The position numbers and the translations under genes are program-made. The notes under the pieces are model-generated. The model saw nothing but the letters and a program-made list of their open reading frames with translations. It had not been told where the DNA came from and made no database searches. From Xenophilus sp. Marseille-Q4582 (GTDB taxonomy: Bacteria > Pseudomonadota > Gammaproteobacteria > Burkholderiales > Burkholderiaceae_C), in NCBI RefSeq assembly GCF_916700565.1, contig NZ_CAKAKO010000004.1, positions 310,001-374,000 on the forward strand: a stretch of DNA of 64,000 nt, written 5' to 3'. Of this stretch, positions 46,668-60,434 are shown one piece after another; the first letter of the stretch is position 1; the number at the start of each line of letters is the position of its first letter.

Positions 46668-47918
46668 ATGTCCTCTGCGCTTCCCCCTTCCTCCGGCGCC
46701 GCCCCGCGGGCGGCCGCCATGCCTTCGGCCGCCGCCGCCGCGCCCCTGCGCCTGTACCCGCTGCTGCTGGCGGCCCTTCTGGGCACCATGGCCATGATGG
46801 CCTACGTGGCCGTCATCGGCCCGGCCGTGCGGCGCCTGGGCCTGCCCGAATGGGTGGCCGGGCTGTCGGTGACCGCCGGTGGCATCTTCTGGATGCTGCT
46901 GGCGCGCGCCTGGGGCCGCGCCAGCGACCGCGCGGGCCGCAAGCCCGTGCTGCTGGTGGGCCTGGGCGTGTTCGCGCTGACCTACCTGGGCATGGCGCTG
47001 GGCGTGGACCTGGCGCTGCGCGGCGCCCTGGGCGGTGTGGCCGTGGTGGCGCTGCTGATCGTCACGCGGGCGCTGGTGGGCGCCTTCTACGCCGCGGTGC
47101 CGCCCACGGCGGCGGCCGTGATCGCCGACCACACGCCACCCGCCTCGCGCGGGGTGGTGATGGCCAAGCTGGGCTCGGCCAACGCGCTGGGCATGGTGGC
47201 CGGGCCGGCGGCGGCCGGCTGGCTGGCTTCGCGCGACCTGGGGCTGGCGCTCTACGCGGCGGCGGCGCTGCCGGCCATCGCCTTCGTGCTGATCGCGCTG
47301 CGCCTGCCCGCGCGCGCACCGGTGGCTGCGCCCGCGGGCGGCCCGGGCGGCAAGGGCGGCATCGGCCTGTGGGACGCCCGCCTGCGCCTGCCCGTGCTGA
47401 CGGCCTTCATCGCCATGGCTTCGGTGGCGGTGGCGCAGGTGTCGGTGGGCTTCTTCGCCATCGACCGCTTCGGCCTGCGCGAGGAGGAGGGCGCGCGCGT
47501 GGCGGGCCTGGCGCTCACGGCCGTGGGCTGCGCGCTGATCCTGTCGCAGCAGCTGGTGATGCGCCTCAGGGGCGTGCCGCCGCTGCGCTGGGTGTGGGTC
47601 GGCGCGCTGATCTCGGGCCTGGGTTTCCTCAGCGTGTTCTGGATCCATTCGCAGGCGGCGCTGCTGGCGGCGTACGGCTGCGCGGCCTTCGGCATGGGCT
47701 TCATCTTTCCCACCTTCCAGGCCATGGCCGCCAATGCCGTGCAGGCGCACGAGCAGGGCGCGGCCGCGGGCAACCTGTCGGCCGCGCAGGGCCTGGGCAT
47801 GGTGCTGGGGCCGCTGATCGGCACCCTGGTCTACCGGCTGGCGCCAGGCGCGCCCTATGCCCTGGTGGGCGCCGCGCTGCTCACACTTTCCCTCAGCGTG
47901 GCTTTACGTCCGCGATAA
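46668..47918 (+). CDS. MFS exporter, probably siderophore
   Basis: A 416-residue major facilitator with 12 predicted membrane segments. The loop 2-3 motif WGRASDRAGRKPVLLVG is typical, and TRALVGAFYAAVPPTAAAVI marks helix 4-5. It is immediately upstream of the enterobactin-type genes, and its stop lies inside the Fur box, so an EntS-like exporter of the catecholate product is likely. Being before the Fur box, it must be transcribed from its own promoter. Confidence 0.8.
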   Translation: MSSALPPSSGAAPRAAAMPSAAAAAPLRLYPLLLAALLGTMAMMAYVAVIGPAVRRLGLPEWVAGLSVTAGGIFWMLLARAWGRASDRAGRKPVLLVGLGVFALTYLGMALGVDLALRGALGGVAVVALLIVTRALVGAFYAAVPPTAAAVIADHTPPASRGVVMAKLGSANALGMVAGPAAAGWLASRDLGLALYAAAALPAIAFVLIALRLPARAPVAAPAGGPGGKGGIGLWDARLRLPVLTAFIAMASVAVAQVSVGFFAIDRFGLREEEGARVAGLALTAVGCALILSQQLVMRLRGVPPLRWVWVGALISGLGFLSVFWIHSQAALLAAYGCAAFGMGFIFPTFQAMAANAVQAHEQGAAAGNLSAAQGLGMVLGPLIGTLVYRLAPGAPYALVGAALLTLSLSVALRPR

Positions 47919-47930
47919 GAATGATTCTTG
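47914..47930 (+). promoter_or_regulatory. Fur box upstream of entE
   Basis: GATAAGAATGATTCTTG contains AAGAAT-G-ATTCTT, a 6-1-6 inverted repeat close to the GATAAT-based Fur consensus. It overlaps the MFS stop codon and lies 53 bases before the entE start. Ferric-Fur would repress the siderophore operon under iron sufficiency. Confidence 0.8.
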
Positions 47931-47982
47931 TTGATGGTGGACAATGGCGGGCTCGTTTCCGAGCGAATCCCGCCTTGTGCCC

Positions 47983-49659
47983 ATGCCTGAACCCCTGATT
48001 CCCCTGCGCCAGAGCTGGCCCGACGCCTTCGTTCGCCGATATCGGGGAGCCGGCTACTGGCGCGGCGAGACCTTCCCGGCCTTCCTGCGCGAGCGTGCCC
48101 AGCGCCTGGGCGCGCGCACGGCGGTGGTGGGCAGCGGCCAGCGCTGGAGCTATGCCGAGCTGTGGCAGCGCGCCGAAACGGCTGCCGCCGGCTTCCTGGC
48201 GCTGGGCCTTTCGCCCGGCGACCGCGTGGTGGTGCAGCTGGGCAACGTGCCGGCCTTCTACAGCGTGGTCTTCGGCCTGTTCCGCGCCGGCCTGGTGCCG
48301 GTCTATGCGCTGCCCGCGCACCGGATCACCGAGATCGGCCATTTCATGCACAAGGCCCAGGCCGCGGCCTATGTGGCGCTGCGCAGCTACGAGGCCTACG
48401 ACTACCGCCTCCTGGCGCGCGAACTGGTGGCCCGCAAGGAGGCCGGCGAGCTGCCGCATTTCCGCCAGGCCGTGATCGTGGGCGGCGACGCGGCCGAGTT
48501 CGCCGACTTCGACGCCTTCCAGCCCGACCCTTCGCTGCTGCCCAACCAGGACCCGGATCCGCAGTCGGTCGCCTTCCTGCAGATCTCGGGCGGCAGCACG
48601 GGCCTGTCCAAGCTGATCCCGCGCACGCACGACGACTACATCTACAGCTTCCGCGCCAGCAACGAGATCTGCGGCATCGGCGAAGACAGCGTCTACATGG
48701 TCGCGCTGCCGGCCGCGCACAACTTCCCGATGAGCTCGCCGGGCGCCATGGGCGCCTTTTATGCCGGGGCCACGGTGGTGCTGTCGCCTTCGCCCTCGCC
48801 CGAAGCGGCCTTTCCGCTCATCGCGCGCGAAAAAGTGACCGACCTGGGCCTGGTGCCACCGCTGGCGCTGCTGTGGGCGCAGGCCGCCGAGACGACCGCG
48901 CACGATCTTTCGAGCCTGCGCGTGCTGCAGGTGGGTGGCGCCAAGCTCACGACTGAGGCCGCGCGCCGCGTGGTGGCGGGGCTGAAATGCCAACTGCAGC
49001 AGGTCTTCGGCATGGCCGAAGGGCTGGTCAACTACACGCGCCTGGATGACCCTCAGGAGATCGTGCTGAACACCCAGGGCCGGCCGATCAGCCCCGACGA
49101 CGAGGTGCTGATCGTGGACGACCACGGCCAGCCGGTGCCCGAAGGTCAGCCCGGCTACCTGCTCACGCGCGGGCCGTACACCATCCGTGGCTACCACAAC
49201 GACGACGCGGCCAACGCGCGCAGCTTCACCGACGACGGCTTCTACCGCACCGGCGACGTGGTGCTGCGCACGCCCGAGGGCTACCTGAACGTGCAGGGCC
49301 GCGCGCACGACCACATCAACCGCGCGGGCGAGAAGATCTCGGCCGAGGAGGTGGAAGACCACCTGCTCGCGCATCCGCAGGTCTTCGACGTGGCCGTGGT
49401 GTCCATCCCCGACGAATACCTGGGCGAGCGCATCTGCGCCTTCGTCATTCCCAACGCGCCGCGCGCGGGTGAAGACAAGCCCCGCGGTCCCGCGCTCAAG
49501 GCCTGGATGCGCGCGCGCGGCGTGGCCGCGTACAAGATCCCCGACCAGATCGTGTTCGTCGAGGCCTTCGAGACCACCGCCGTGGGCAAGACCAGCCGCA
49601 AGGAGCTGCGCGCCCGACTGCGCGAAGAGTTCCTAAAAGCGCAGCCCGCGCAGGGCTGA
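47983..49659 (+). CDS. entE: 2,3-dihydroxybenzoate-AMP ligase
   Basis: A 558-residue adenylating enzyme that activates 2,3-dihydroxybenzoate and loads it on the aryl carrier protein. Core motifs: [15 protein letters not shown] (P-loop), the aryl-acid pocket [37 protein letters not shown] and the C-terminal GKTSRKELR Lys. The AAHNFP signature with Asn is the DHB-type pocket. The ATG at 47983 is preferred because 47944 would almost touch the Fur-controlled promoter. The carrier protein gene follows by 73 bases. Confidence 0.92.
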   Translation: MPEPLIPLRQSWPDAFVRRYRGAGYWRGETFPAFLRERAQRLGARTAVVGSGQRWSYAELWQRAETAAAGFLALGLSPGDRVVVQLGNVPAFYSVVFGLFRAGLVPVYALPAHRITEIGHFMHKAQAAAYVALRSYEAYDYRLLARELVARKEAGELPHFRQAVIVGGDAAEFADFDAFQPDPSLLPNQDPDPQSVAFLQISGGSTGLSKLIPRTHDDYIYSFRASNEICGIGEDSVYMVALPAAHNFPMSSPGAMGAFYAGATVVLSPSPSPEAAFPLIAREKVTDLGLVPPLALLWAQAAETTAHDLSSLRVLQVGGAKLTTEAARRVVAGLKCQLQQVFGMAEGLVNYTRLDDPQEIVLNTQGRPISPDDEVLIVDDHGQPVPEGQPGYLLTRGPYTIRGYHNDDAANARSFTDDGFYRTGDVVLRTPEGYLNVQGRAHDHINRAGEKISAEEVEDHLLAHPQVFDVAVVSIPDEYLGERICAFVIPNAPRAGEDKPRGPALKAWMRARGVAAYKIPDQIVFVEAFETTAVGKTSRKELRARLREEFLKAQPAQG

Positions 49660-49732
49660 ACTCTTTCATCGATTTTTCTTTCCAGGCGCGCCGCGTGTGT
49701 GAGGCGCGCCGCTTGCTGACTGTTTTTCTGCC

Positions 49733-49996
49733 ATGACCGATCCGACTGCCTCCACCCCCGTCCTGACCCTGGAAAAGCTGCGTGCCGACGTGGCCCGCAT
49801 GGTGGGCGAGGCGCCCGAGGACATCGCCCTCACCGACAACCTGATGGACGTGGGGCTGGATTCCATGCGCATGCTCAACCTCATCATGGGCTGGAACGAG
49901 GCGGGCCTGAAGATCGACTTCTCGGACCTGGCGGAGCACACCACGCTGGAAGGCTGGTGGAAGGTGCTGTCGGCCCGCCAAGGTATTCAAGAATGA
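49733..49996 (+). CDS. Free-standing aryl carrier protein
   Basis: An 87-residue carrier with the phosphopantetheine Ser in NLMDVGLDSMRML. In E. coli this domain is the C-terminal part of EntB; here it is a separate gene, and the isochorismatase is encoded 6 kb downstream. It receives the DHB group from EntE and presents it to the condensation domain of the synthetase. A phosphopantetheinyl transferase gene is not in the window. Confidence 0.9.
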   Translation: MTDPTASTPVLTLEKLRADVARMVGEAPEDIALTDNLMDVGLDSMRMLNLIMGWNEAGLKIDFSDLAEHTTLEGWWKVLSARQGIQE

Positions 49997-50141
49997 CGGC
50001 AACCCCCAAGCCGCTTCGCGGCTCCCCCTTCTGCTGCGCGAAGGGGGCGCAGCCGACGGTTCGGCAAAGCCGGTCCCGTGGCTGCCCTGAGATGGGTGGC
50101 ATGTGGCGCGTGGTCCGTGGGGCGTGGCCCGGGGAGGCCGC

Positions 50142-54113
<3,972 letters not shown>

Positions 54114-54130
54114 CGATACGAGGACCGAAC

Positions 54131-54904
54131 ATGCAACTCACAGGATTCGAGGGCCGCATCGCCTTCGTGACCGGCGCGGCCGGCGGCATCGGCCAGGCGC
54201 TGGTGCGCCAGCTGCTGCTGGCCGGCAGCACGGTCGTGGCCACCGACGTGGCCGCACCCGCCTTGGCCGCTCCCGAAGGTGCGCGCGGCCGCCTGCTGCC
54301 GCGCGCGCTGGACGTGAGCGACGGCCAGGCCGTCACGCGCCTGGTGCAGCAGACCGAGGCCGAGCTCGGCCCCATCGCGCTGGGCGTGAACGTGGCCGGC
54401 GTGCTGGGCAGCACCTTGGTGACCGAGACCAGCGACGCCGAATGGCGCCGCGTGTTCGCCGTGAACTGCGACGGCGTGTTCCATGTCGGCCGCGCGCTGG
54501 CGCAGGTGATGCAGCCGCGCGGGCAGGGCGCCATCGTCACGGTGAGCTCCAACGCGGCGGGCGTGCCGCGCCACGCGATGGCCGCCTATGCCGCCTCGAA
54601 GGCCGCCGCCACCATGTTCACGCGCTGCCTGGGGCTGGAACTGGCGCCGCACGGCATCCGCTGCAACATCGTGGCGCCGGGCTCCACGCTCACGCCCATG
54701 CAGACCGGCATGTGGGCCGACGAGCGCGGCGCCGAGCGCGTGATCGCGGGCCTGCCCGAGCAGTACAAGGCCGGCATTCCGCTGCGCAAGCTGGCCACGC
54801 CGCAGGACATCGCGAATGCCGTGATGTTCCTGCTGTCCGATCAGGCCGGCCACATCGCGATGAGCGACCTGTACGTGGACGGCGGCGCCACGCTGAGGGC
54901 CTGA
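54131..54904 (+). CDS. entA: 2,3-dihydro-2,3-dihydroxybenzoate dehydrogenase
   Basis: A 257-residue SDR that oxidises 2,3-dihydro-DHB to 2,3-dihydroxybenzoate with NAD. It has TGAAGGIGQALV, NVAGVLG, the Ser in VTVSSNAAGVPR, Tyr/Lys in AYAASKAA and the family-typical GSTLTPMQTGMW. It starts 18 bases after the synthetase gene and is followed by entC after 3 bases, a tight operon. Confidence 0.94.
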   Translation: MQLTGFEGRIAFVTGAAGGIGQALVRQLLLAGSTVVATDVAAPALAAPEGARGRLLPRALDVSDGQAVTRLVQQTEAELGPIALGVNVAGVLGSTLVTETSDAEWRRVFAVNCDGVFHVGRALAQVMQPRGQGAIVTVSSNAAGVPRHAMAAYAASKAAATMFTRCLGLELAPHGIRCNIVAPGSTLTPMQTGMWADERGAERVIAGLPEQYKAGIPLRKLATPQDIANAVMFLLSDQAGHIAMSDLYVDGGATLRA

Positions 54905-54907
54905 GCC

Positions 54908-56128
54908 ATGGGTGCATTCACCGGGGATCCGATCATGTCCACACCGGCCCTCGCCGATGTCGCCGAAGACGGCCGCGGCCATGTGCTGCTGCAATCGAAG
55001 GACGGCAGCCGCCTGACCGAAGGCGTGGCCGCCGTGCTGTCGCCGGCCCTGCCGGACCTGGGCGAGGCCGTGGCGCGGCATTTCGCCGCCCCTCTGGCCG
55101 TGGAGGCCGGCCTGCTGGCCGGCGCCTTGCCCTTCGACCGCGCGCAGCCCGCGCACCTGATCGCGCCGCAGCGCGTGGTCGACGCCGGCCCGGCGCAGGC
55201 CTGGCTGCAGCGCATGGCCGCGCAGGGCGCCGCGCCCGCGCCCTGGGCCCTCACGCCGCAGCCCACGCGGGCCCGCTACGAAGAGGCCGTCGCGCAGGCC
55301 TTGACGGCGCTGCGCGGTGCGGGGGAACTGCGCAAGGTGGTGCTGGCGCGCACGCTGCGCGCGCACAGCGCGCAGCCGGTCAACCCGTGGCGGCTGCTGC
55401 AGCGCCTGGCCGGCGATCCGGGCGTGATGCGCTACGTGGTGCCGCTGCCCGTGGCCGCCGGCGAGGCGCCGGCCTGGCTGGTGGGCGCGACGCCCGAGCT
55501 GCTGCTCTCGCGCCGCGGCGCGCGCATCGTGAGCGAGCCGCTGGCCGGCTCCGCGCCGCGCGTGGGCGACGCGGCGCAGAGCCAGGCCCTGGCCGAGGCG
55601 TTGCGCGGCTCCGCCAAGGACCAGCAGGAACACCGCTATGTCGTGCAAGCAATCGCCGACCTGCTGGCCCCGCTGTGCCGCCAGCTGCGCGTGCCCGATG
55701 CGCCCGCGCTGCATGCCACGGCCACCATGTGGCACCTGGGCACGCACATCGAGGGCGAGCTCAAGGATGCGTCGCCCGACGGCCTGCCCGCCGCATCGAG
55801 CGCCGCGCTGGCCGCGCTGCTGCACCCCACGCCGGCCGTGTGCGGCACGCCGCGTGCGCTGGCCGCGCAGGCCATCGCGCAGCTTGAAAGCGTGCCGCGC
55901 GGCTTCTATGCCGGTGCCGTGGGCTGGTGCGATGCGGCCGGCGACGGCGACTGGCATGTGGCGCTGCGCTGCGCGCGCGTGCAGGGCCATGAAGCGCGCC
56001 TGTTCGCGGGCGCCGGCATCGTGGCCGATTCGGTGCCCGCCTCCGAAGGCGCCGAGACGCGCGCCAAGTTCAACGCCATGTTGAATGCGCTGGAGCTGGA
56101 CCTGTCGGCCCTGCCGGCCGACCTTTGA
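54908..56128 (+). CDS. entC: Isochorismate synthase
   Basis: A 406-residue chorismate-binding enzyme that converts chorismate to isochorismate, the first step to DHB. The general-base Lys is in ELRKVVLARTL, and the substrate and Mg motifs are GATPELLLSRRG, ATMWHLGTHIEGEL, HPTPAVCGTPR and GFYAGAVGW. The ATG at 54935 (MSTPALADV) is an alternative start. It is 16 bases before the isochorismatase gene. Confidence 0.93.
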   Translation: MGAFTGDPIMSTPALADVAEDGRGHVLLQSKDGSRLTEGVAAVLSPALPDLGEAVARHFAAPLAVEAGLLAGALPFDRAQPAHLIAPQRVVDAGPAQAWLQRMAAQGAAPAPWALTPQPTRARYEEAVAQALTALRGAGELRKVVLARTLRAHSAQPVNPWRLLQRLAGDPGVMRYVVPLPVAAGEAPAWLVGATPELLLSRRGARIVSEPLAGSAPRVGDAAQSQALAEALRGSAKDQQEHRYVVQAIADLLAPLCRQLRVPDAPALHATATMWHLGTHIEGELKDASPDGLPAASSAALAALLHPTPAVCGTPRALAAQAIAQLESVPRGFYAGAVGWCDAAGDGDWHVALRCARVQGHEARLFAGAGIVADSVPASEGAETRAKFNAMLNALELDLSALPADL

Positions 56129-56144
56129 TTGCTCTTTTCATCCA

Positions 56145-56795
56145 ATGACCGATCCAACTGCCCGCAGCCTGCCTCGCATCCCGGCCTACGCGCTGCCGCG
56201 TGCCGATGAACTGCCCACGCCGCGCGGCCCCTGGCGCTTCGCTGCCGCGCGCGCGGCGCTGCTGGTGCACGACATGCAGGCCTACTTCCTGGCCGCGTAC
56301 GGCGACGCGCCGCAGCCGCTGCCGGCCGTGGTCGCGAACATCGCGCGCCTGATCGCCGCCGCGCGCGCGGCCGGCGTGCCGGTCTTCTACACGGCGCAGC
56401 ACGGCAACCAGGACCGGCGCGACCGGGGCCTGCAGGCCGACCTGTGGGGCCCGGGCATGCGCGCCATCCCCGAACATGAAAGCATCGTCGAAGCGCTGGC
56501 ACCGCAGGCCGGCGACCATGTGCTGACCAAGCACCGCTACAGCGCCTTCCAGCGCAGCAACCTCGAGACGCTGATGCGCGTGCGCGGGCGCGACCAGCTG
56601 GTGATCTGCGGCGTGTATGCGCACATCGGCTGCATGGCCACGGCCGTGGAAGCCTTCCAGCGCGACATCGAACCCTTCTTCGTGGCCGACGCATTGGCCG
56701 ACTTCTCGCGCGAGAAGCACGACCTGGCCGTGCAATGGGTGGCCGCGACCTGCGGCGTGCCGCTCACGGCGGATCAGTTGCTGGCGCAGTTCTGA
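56145..56795 (+). CDS. entB: Isochorismatase (EntB N-terminal-type, no carrier domain)
   Basis: A 216-residue cysteine-hydrolase-superfamily enzyme that cleaves isochorismate to 2,3-dihydro-DHB and pyruvate. Conserved: [43 protein letters not shown] and [24 protein letters not shown]. It stops where the EntB carrier domain would begin; that domain is a separate gene at 49733-49996. It is the last gene of the siderophore operon. Confidence 0.93.
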   Translation: MTDPTARSLPRIPAYALPRADELPTPRGPWRFAAARAALLVHDMQAYFLAAYGDAPQPLPAVVANIARLIAAARAAGVPVFYTAQHGNQDRRDRGLQADLWGPGMRAIPEHESIVEALAPQAGDHVLTKHRYSAFQRSNLETLMRVRGRDQLVICGVYAHIGCMATAVEAFQRDIEPFFVADALADFSREKHDLAVQWVAATCGVPLTADQLLAQF

Positions 56796-56837
56796 ATCGG
56801 ACCTCCCTGGTCGTTGGCGCCTCTCAACCGTCCACAA

Positions 56838-57078
56838 CGCCTTGCGGCCCAGGGCTGTGCGCGGGCGACTTGTGGGGTGGCGAGAAGCGCAGCGAAGCCG
56901 GTGTGCCCGCGCGAAGTCGCGCGGGCTTCGTGATCTGACTCATCGCGGCTGTCCGAGCGGAATGAACGCAGTGAATGCAGCGAGTTCCGCGATGCACCGG
57001 CTTCGCGAGCATCGCAGCGCAGTCGGCGCAGCCGACCACCCCGCCAGGAGCCCGCGCACAGTCCTGGGTCGCAAGGCG
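56838..57078. repeat. Long imperfect inverted repeat
   Basis: Arms of 43 bases at 56838-56880 and 57036-57078 match in about 36 positions, reading CGCCTTGCG-CCCAGG-CTGTGCGCGGGC inward. A further 12-base complement (GCGAAGCCGGTG with CACCGGCTTCGC) lies inside. The 150-base loop holds another perfect hairpin. There is no coding sequence here; it could be a non-autonomous mobile relic or a double terminator between entB and the E1 gene, which converge. Confidence 0.65.
56905..56926 (+). terminator. Hairpin, possible end of ent operon
   Basis: GCCCGCGCGA-AG-TCGCGCGGGC, perfect 10-base arms followed by a weak TTCGTGATCT, 110 bases after entB. The stem is strong but the T-run is poor, so termination strength is uncertain. 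It also sits between the arms of the longer inverted repeat. Confidence 0.4.
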
Positions 57079-57141
57079 TCGCGCGCAACTTCAACTGTCA
57101 GCCGATTTCAGCCAGCAAAGCCCCGCATTTGGCGCTTTCGC

Positions 57142-59826
57142 TCAGCCCACCAGCCGCTTCGCCGCGTGCACGACGTGCGCCGCATCCACGCCGAAGAAGT
57201 CGCGCAGCGCCGCCCGCGTGTCGCTGCGCCCGAAGCCGTCGGTGCCCAGCGTGAGGTAGCGCCGGCCCGCGGGCAGGAAGGCGCGCACGCTTTCGGGCAC
57301 GGCGCGCACGTAGTCGGTGGCGGCGATCACCGGGCCTTCGGTGCCGGCCAGCACCTTCGCGATGTGGGCGATGAAGGGCTCGCCCGCATCCGCCTCGCCC
57401 GCCAGCGCACGCGCCTCGCAGGCCTGCCCATCGCGCGCCAGCTCGCTCCAGCTCGTGACGCTGATCACCGTGGCTTCGATGCCTTCCAGCGCCAGTTGCT
57501 GCGCCGCCTTCACCACTTCGGTCAGGATGGCGCCGCTGCCCAGCAGCGTGACCCGGCGCGTGGCAGCCGGCGCGCCTTCGGGCCGCTGCCAGCCGTCGTA
57601 GCGCCAGGCGCCGCGCAGCAGGTCGGCATGCGCGGCCGCGGGCACGTCGGGCTGCGCGTAGTTCTCGTTCATCAGCGTGACGTAGTAGAAGACGTCCTGC
57701 TGCTCCACCAGCATCTCGCGCATGCCGGCGTCGACGATCACGGCCATCTCGCCCGCGAAGGCCGGGTCGTAAGCCTTGCAGTTGGGAATGGTTGCGGCCA
57801 CCAGGTGGCTGCTGCCGTCCTGGTGCTGCAGGCCCTCGCCGCCGAGCGTGGTGCGGCCCGAGGTGGCGCCGAGCAGGAAGCCGCGTGCGCGCTGGTCGGC
57901 CGCGGCCCAGATCGCGTCGCCCACGCGCTGGAAGCCGAACATCGAGTAGTAAATGTAGAAGGGCAGCATGGCCAGGCCGTGCACGCTGTAGCTGGTGGCC
58001 GCGGCCGTCCAGCTCGCGATGGCGCCGGCCTCGCTGATGCCTTCTTCGAGGATCTGGCCGTCCAGCGCCTCGCGGTAACTGAGCACCGAGCCGATGTCCT
58101 CCGGCGCGTAGCGCTGGCCCACGCTGGAATAGATGCCCACCTGCTTGAACAGGTTGGCCATGCCGAAGGTGCGCGCCTCGTCGGCCACGATGGGCACGAT
58201 GCGCGGGCCCAGCTGCGCGTCCTTGAGCAGGTTGCCCAGCAGGCGCACGAAGGCCATGGTGGTGCTCATTTCCTTGCCGGCAGCCTCGGTGGCGAACCTG
58301 GCGTAGCCGTCGAGCGCGGGCACGGGGACGATGTCGCAGGCCGTCTCGCGGCGCGGCAGCGCACCGCCCAGGGCGGCGCGGCGTTCGCGCAGGTAGCGCA
58401 TCTCGGCGCTGTCCTCGGCGGGCTTGTAGAAGGTGAGCGACGTGGCCTGCTCGTCGCTGAGCGGCAGGTTGAATCGGTTGCGGAATTCGATGAGGTCGGC
58501 CTCATCCAGCTTCTTCTGCGAATGCGTGGTCATCTTGCCCTGGCCGGCCGCGCCCATGCCGTAGCCCTTCTTGGTATGGGCCAGGATCACCACTGGCTGG
58601 CCGCTGTGCGCGGCGGCCGCCGCGTAGGCGGCGTGGATCTTCACCAGGTCGTGCCCGCCGCGCTTCAAGCGGTCGATCTGCTCGTCGGTCATGCCCTGGG
58701 CCAGGCGCTGCAGCTCGGGGTTCTGGCCGAAGAAATGGTCGCGGTTGAAACGGCCGTCCTTGGCCGCGAAGGTTTGCATCTGGCCGTCCACCGTGTCGGC
58801 GAAGGCGCGCAGCAGGGCGCCTTGCGCGTCGCGCGCGAACAGGCCGTCCCAGTCGCTGCCCCACACCAGCTTGATCACGCGCCAGCCGGCGCCGGCGAAG
58901 AGCTTTTCCAGCTCGTCGATGATGCGGCCGTTGCCGCGCACGGGGCCGTCCAGGCGCTGCAGGTTGCAGTTGACCACCCACACCAGGTTGTCCAGCTTCT
59001 CGCGCGCGGCCAGCGTGAGGGCGCTCATGGATTCGGGCTCGTCCATCTCGCCGTCGCCGAACACGCCCCACACCCGTCGCTTGTCGATGGGTGTTTCATG
59101 TTCATTGCGGCCCTCGCAGTTCAGCAGGTTGCGGTGCGTGAGGTAGCGCATGAAGCGCGCGTGGTAGATGCTGCTGATCGGGCCGATGCCCATCGAGCCG
59201 GTGGGGAACTGCCAGAAGTCCGGCATCAGCCAGGGGTGCGGGTAGCTCGACAGGCCGCGCGCGCCTTTCTCTGACGCCGTGATTTCCTGGCGGTAGTGCG
59301 ACAGGTCGGCCTCGGTGAGCCGCCCTTCGAGGAAGGCGCGCGCGTACACGCCCGGCGCGCTGTGCGGCTGGAAGAACACCAGGTCGCCGCCATGGCTTGC
59401 GGTGCGGCCATGGAAGAAATGGTTGAAGCCGGTCTCGAACAGGTCGGCTGCGCTGGCATAGCTGGCGATGTGGCCGCCCAGCTCGCCATAGGCCTGGTTG
59501 GCGCGCACCACCATCGCCAGCGCGTTCCAGCGCATCAGCGAGCCCAGCCGTTCCTCGATGGCCAGGTCACCCGGGAAGACCGGCTGCTGGTCTACGCCGA
59601 TGGTGTTGGCATAGGGCGTGGCCAGCTCGGGCTGCCAGCCGATGCGGTGGGCGCGCGCCAGCCGCGCCAGCTCGTCGAGCATCCAGCGTGCGCGCGCCGG
59701 GCCTTGCGCCTCGATCAGCGCGGCATAGGCTTCGCGCCACTCGGCCGTCTCGCCGGGGTCGATGTCGTGGGCGTCGGCGGCCGTTTGCAGCAGACGCATC
59801 TGGTCGGGGGTGAGAGGGGCGTTCAT
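57142..59826 (-). CDS. Homodimeric 2-oxo acid dehydrogenase E1 (AceE/MdeB type)
   Basis: An 894-residue thiamine-diphosphate enzyme. The TPP motif is GDGEMDEPESMSALTLAAREK with a late NCNLQRLDG; the N-terminal part has GGHIASYASAADLFE and FFHGRTASHGGDLVFFQ, and the transketolase-C domain ends the chain. It decarboxylates pyruvate or 2-oxobutyrate and passes the acyl group to an E2. No aceF or lpd is next to it; it is divergent from an Lrp-type regulator and near acdS, as the MdeB E1 is to MdeR in pseudomonads. This favours 2-oxobutyrate over the housekeeping pyruvate role, but that is inference. Confidence 0.88.
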   Translation of the reverse strand: MNAPLTPDQMRLLQTAADAHDIDPGETAEWREAYAALIEAQGPARARWMLDELARLARAHRIGWQPELATPYANTIGVDQQPVFPGDLAIEERLGSLMRWNALAMVVRANQAYGELGGHIASYASAADLFETGFNHFFHGRTASHGGDLVFFQPHSAPGVYARAFLEGRLTEADLSHYRQEITASEKGARGLSSYPHPWLMPDFWQFPTGSMGIGPISSIYHARFMRYLTHRNLLNCEGRNEHETPIDKRRVWGVFGDGEMDEPESMSALTLAAREKLDNLVWVVNCNLQRLDGPVRGNGRIIDELEKLFAGAGWRVIKLVWGSDWDGLFARDAQGALLRAFADTVDGQMQTFAAKDGRFNRDHFFGQNPELQRLAQGMTDEQIDRLKRGGHDLVKIHAAYAAAAAHSGQPVVILAHTKKGYGMGAAGQGKMTTHSQKKLDEADLIEFRNRFNLPLSDEQATSLTFYKPAEDSAEMRYLRERRAALGGALPRRETACDIVPVPALDGYARFATEAAGKEMSTTMAFVRLLGNLLKDAQLGPRIVPIVADEARTFGMANLFKQVGIYSSVGQRYAPEDIGSVLSYREALDGQILEEGISEAGAIASWTAAATSYSVHGLAMLPFYIYYSMFGFQRVGDAIWAAADQRARGFLLGATSGRTTLGGEGLQHQDGSSHLVAATIPNCKAYDPAFAGEMAVIVDAGMREMLVEQQDVFYYVTLMNENYAQPDVPAAAHADLLRGAWRYDGWQRPEGAPAATRRVTLLGSGAILTEVVKAAQQLALEGIEATVISVTSWSELARDGQACEARALAGEADAGEPFIAHIAKVLAGTEGPVIAATDYVRAVPESVRAFLPAGRRYLTLGTDGFGRSDTRAALRDFFGVDAAHVVHAAKRLVG

Positions 59827-59932
59827 GGCTGTCACTCTAGGCGGCGCGCAGCGGAATGAGGTGTTGAACTGAGGCGCCTTAGCGCTTGAAGGCGGAATAA
59901 TCTGCTGCCAAACATGAGACTGACGGCATTTC

Positions 59933-60415
59933 ATGAGCATGGACACGATCGACCTGCGCATCCTGGACGAACTGCAGCGCGATGGCGCGCTGTCGAACGT
60001 GGAGCTGGCGCGGCGGGTGCATCTGTCGCCCTCGCCCTGCCTGGCGCGCGTCAAGGCGCTGGAGGCGGCCGGCGTCATCGACCGCTACGTGGCGCTGTGC
60101 AGCGCGCCCGCGCTGGGGCTGGGGCTCAATGTCTTCATCTCGATCAGCCTCCGAACGCAGAGCAAGGAGTCGCTGGCCGATTTCGAGCGGCGCATCGCCG
60201 AGCACGAGGAGGTGATGGAGTGCTACCTGATGACCGGCGACAGCGACTACCTGATCCGCATCGCGGTGGCCGACATGGCGGCGCTGGAAAAATTCATCCT
60301 GGAACAGCTCACGCCGATCCCGGGCATCGAGAAGATCCGCTCCAGCTTCGCGCTCAAGCAGGTGCGCTACAAGACGGCGCTGCCGCTGCCTGGACCTGTG
60401 CCGCCTGCGCGCTGA
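59933..60415 (+). CDS. Lrp/AsnC-family regulator
   Basis: A 160-residue regulator with an N-terminal helix-turn-helix (DTIDLRILDELQRDGALSNV and LARRVHLSPSPCLARVKALE) and a RAM ligand domain (ECYLMTGDSDYLIRIAVADM). It is divergent from the E1 gene over about 100 bases, so it likely controls it in response to an amino acid. MdeR and AcdR, which control 2-oxobutyrate and ACC genes elsewhere, are of this family. MSMDT at 59933 and MDT at 59939 are both possible starts. Confidence 0.88.
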   Translation: MSMDTIDLRILDELQRDGALSNVELARRVHLSPSPCLARVKALEAAGVIDRYVALCSAPALGLGLNVFISISLRTQSKESLADFERRIAEHEEVMECYLMTGDSDYLIRIAVADMAALEKFILEQLTPIPGIEKIRSSFALKQVRYKTALPLPGPVPPAR

Positions 60416-60434
60416 GTCCGCAGCCATGGCCGGC

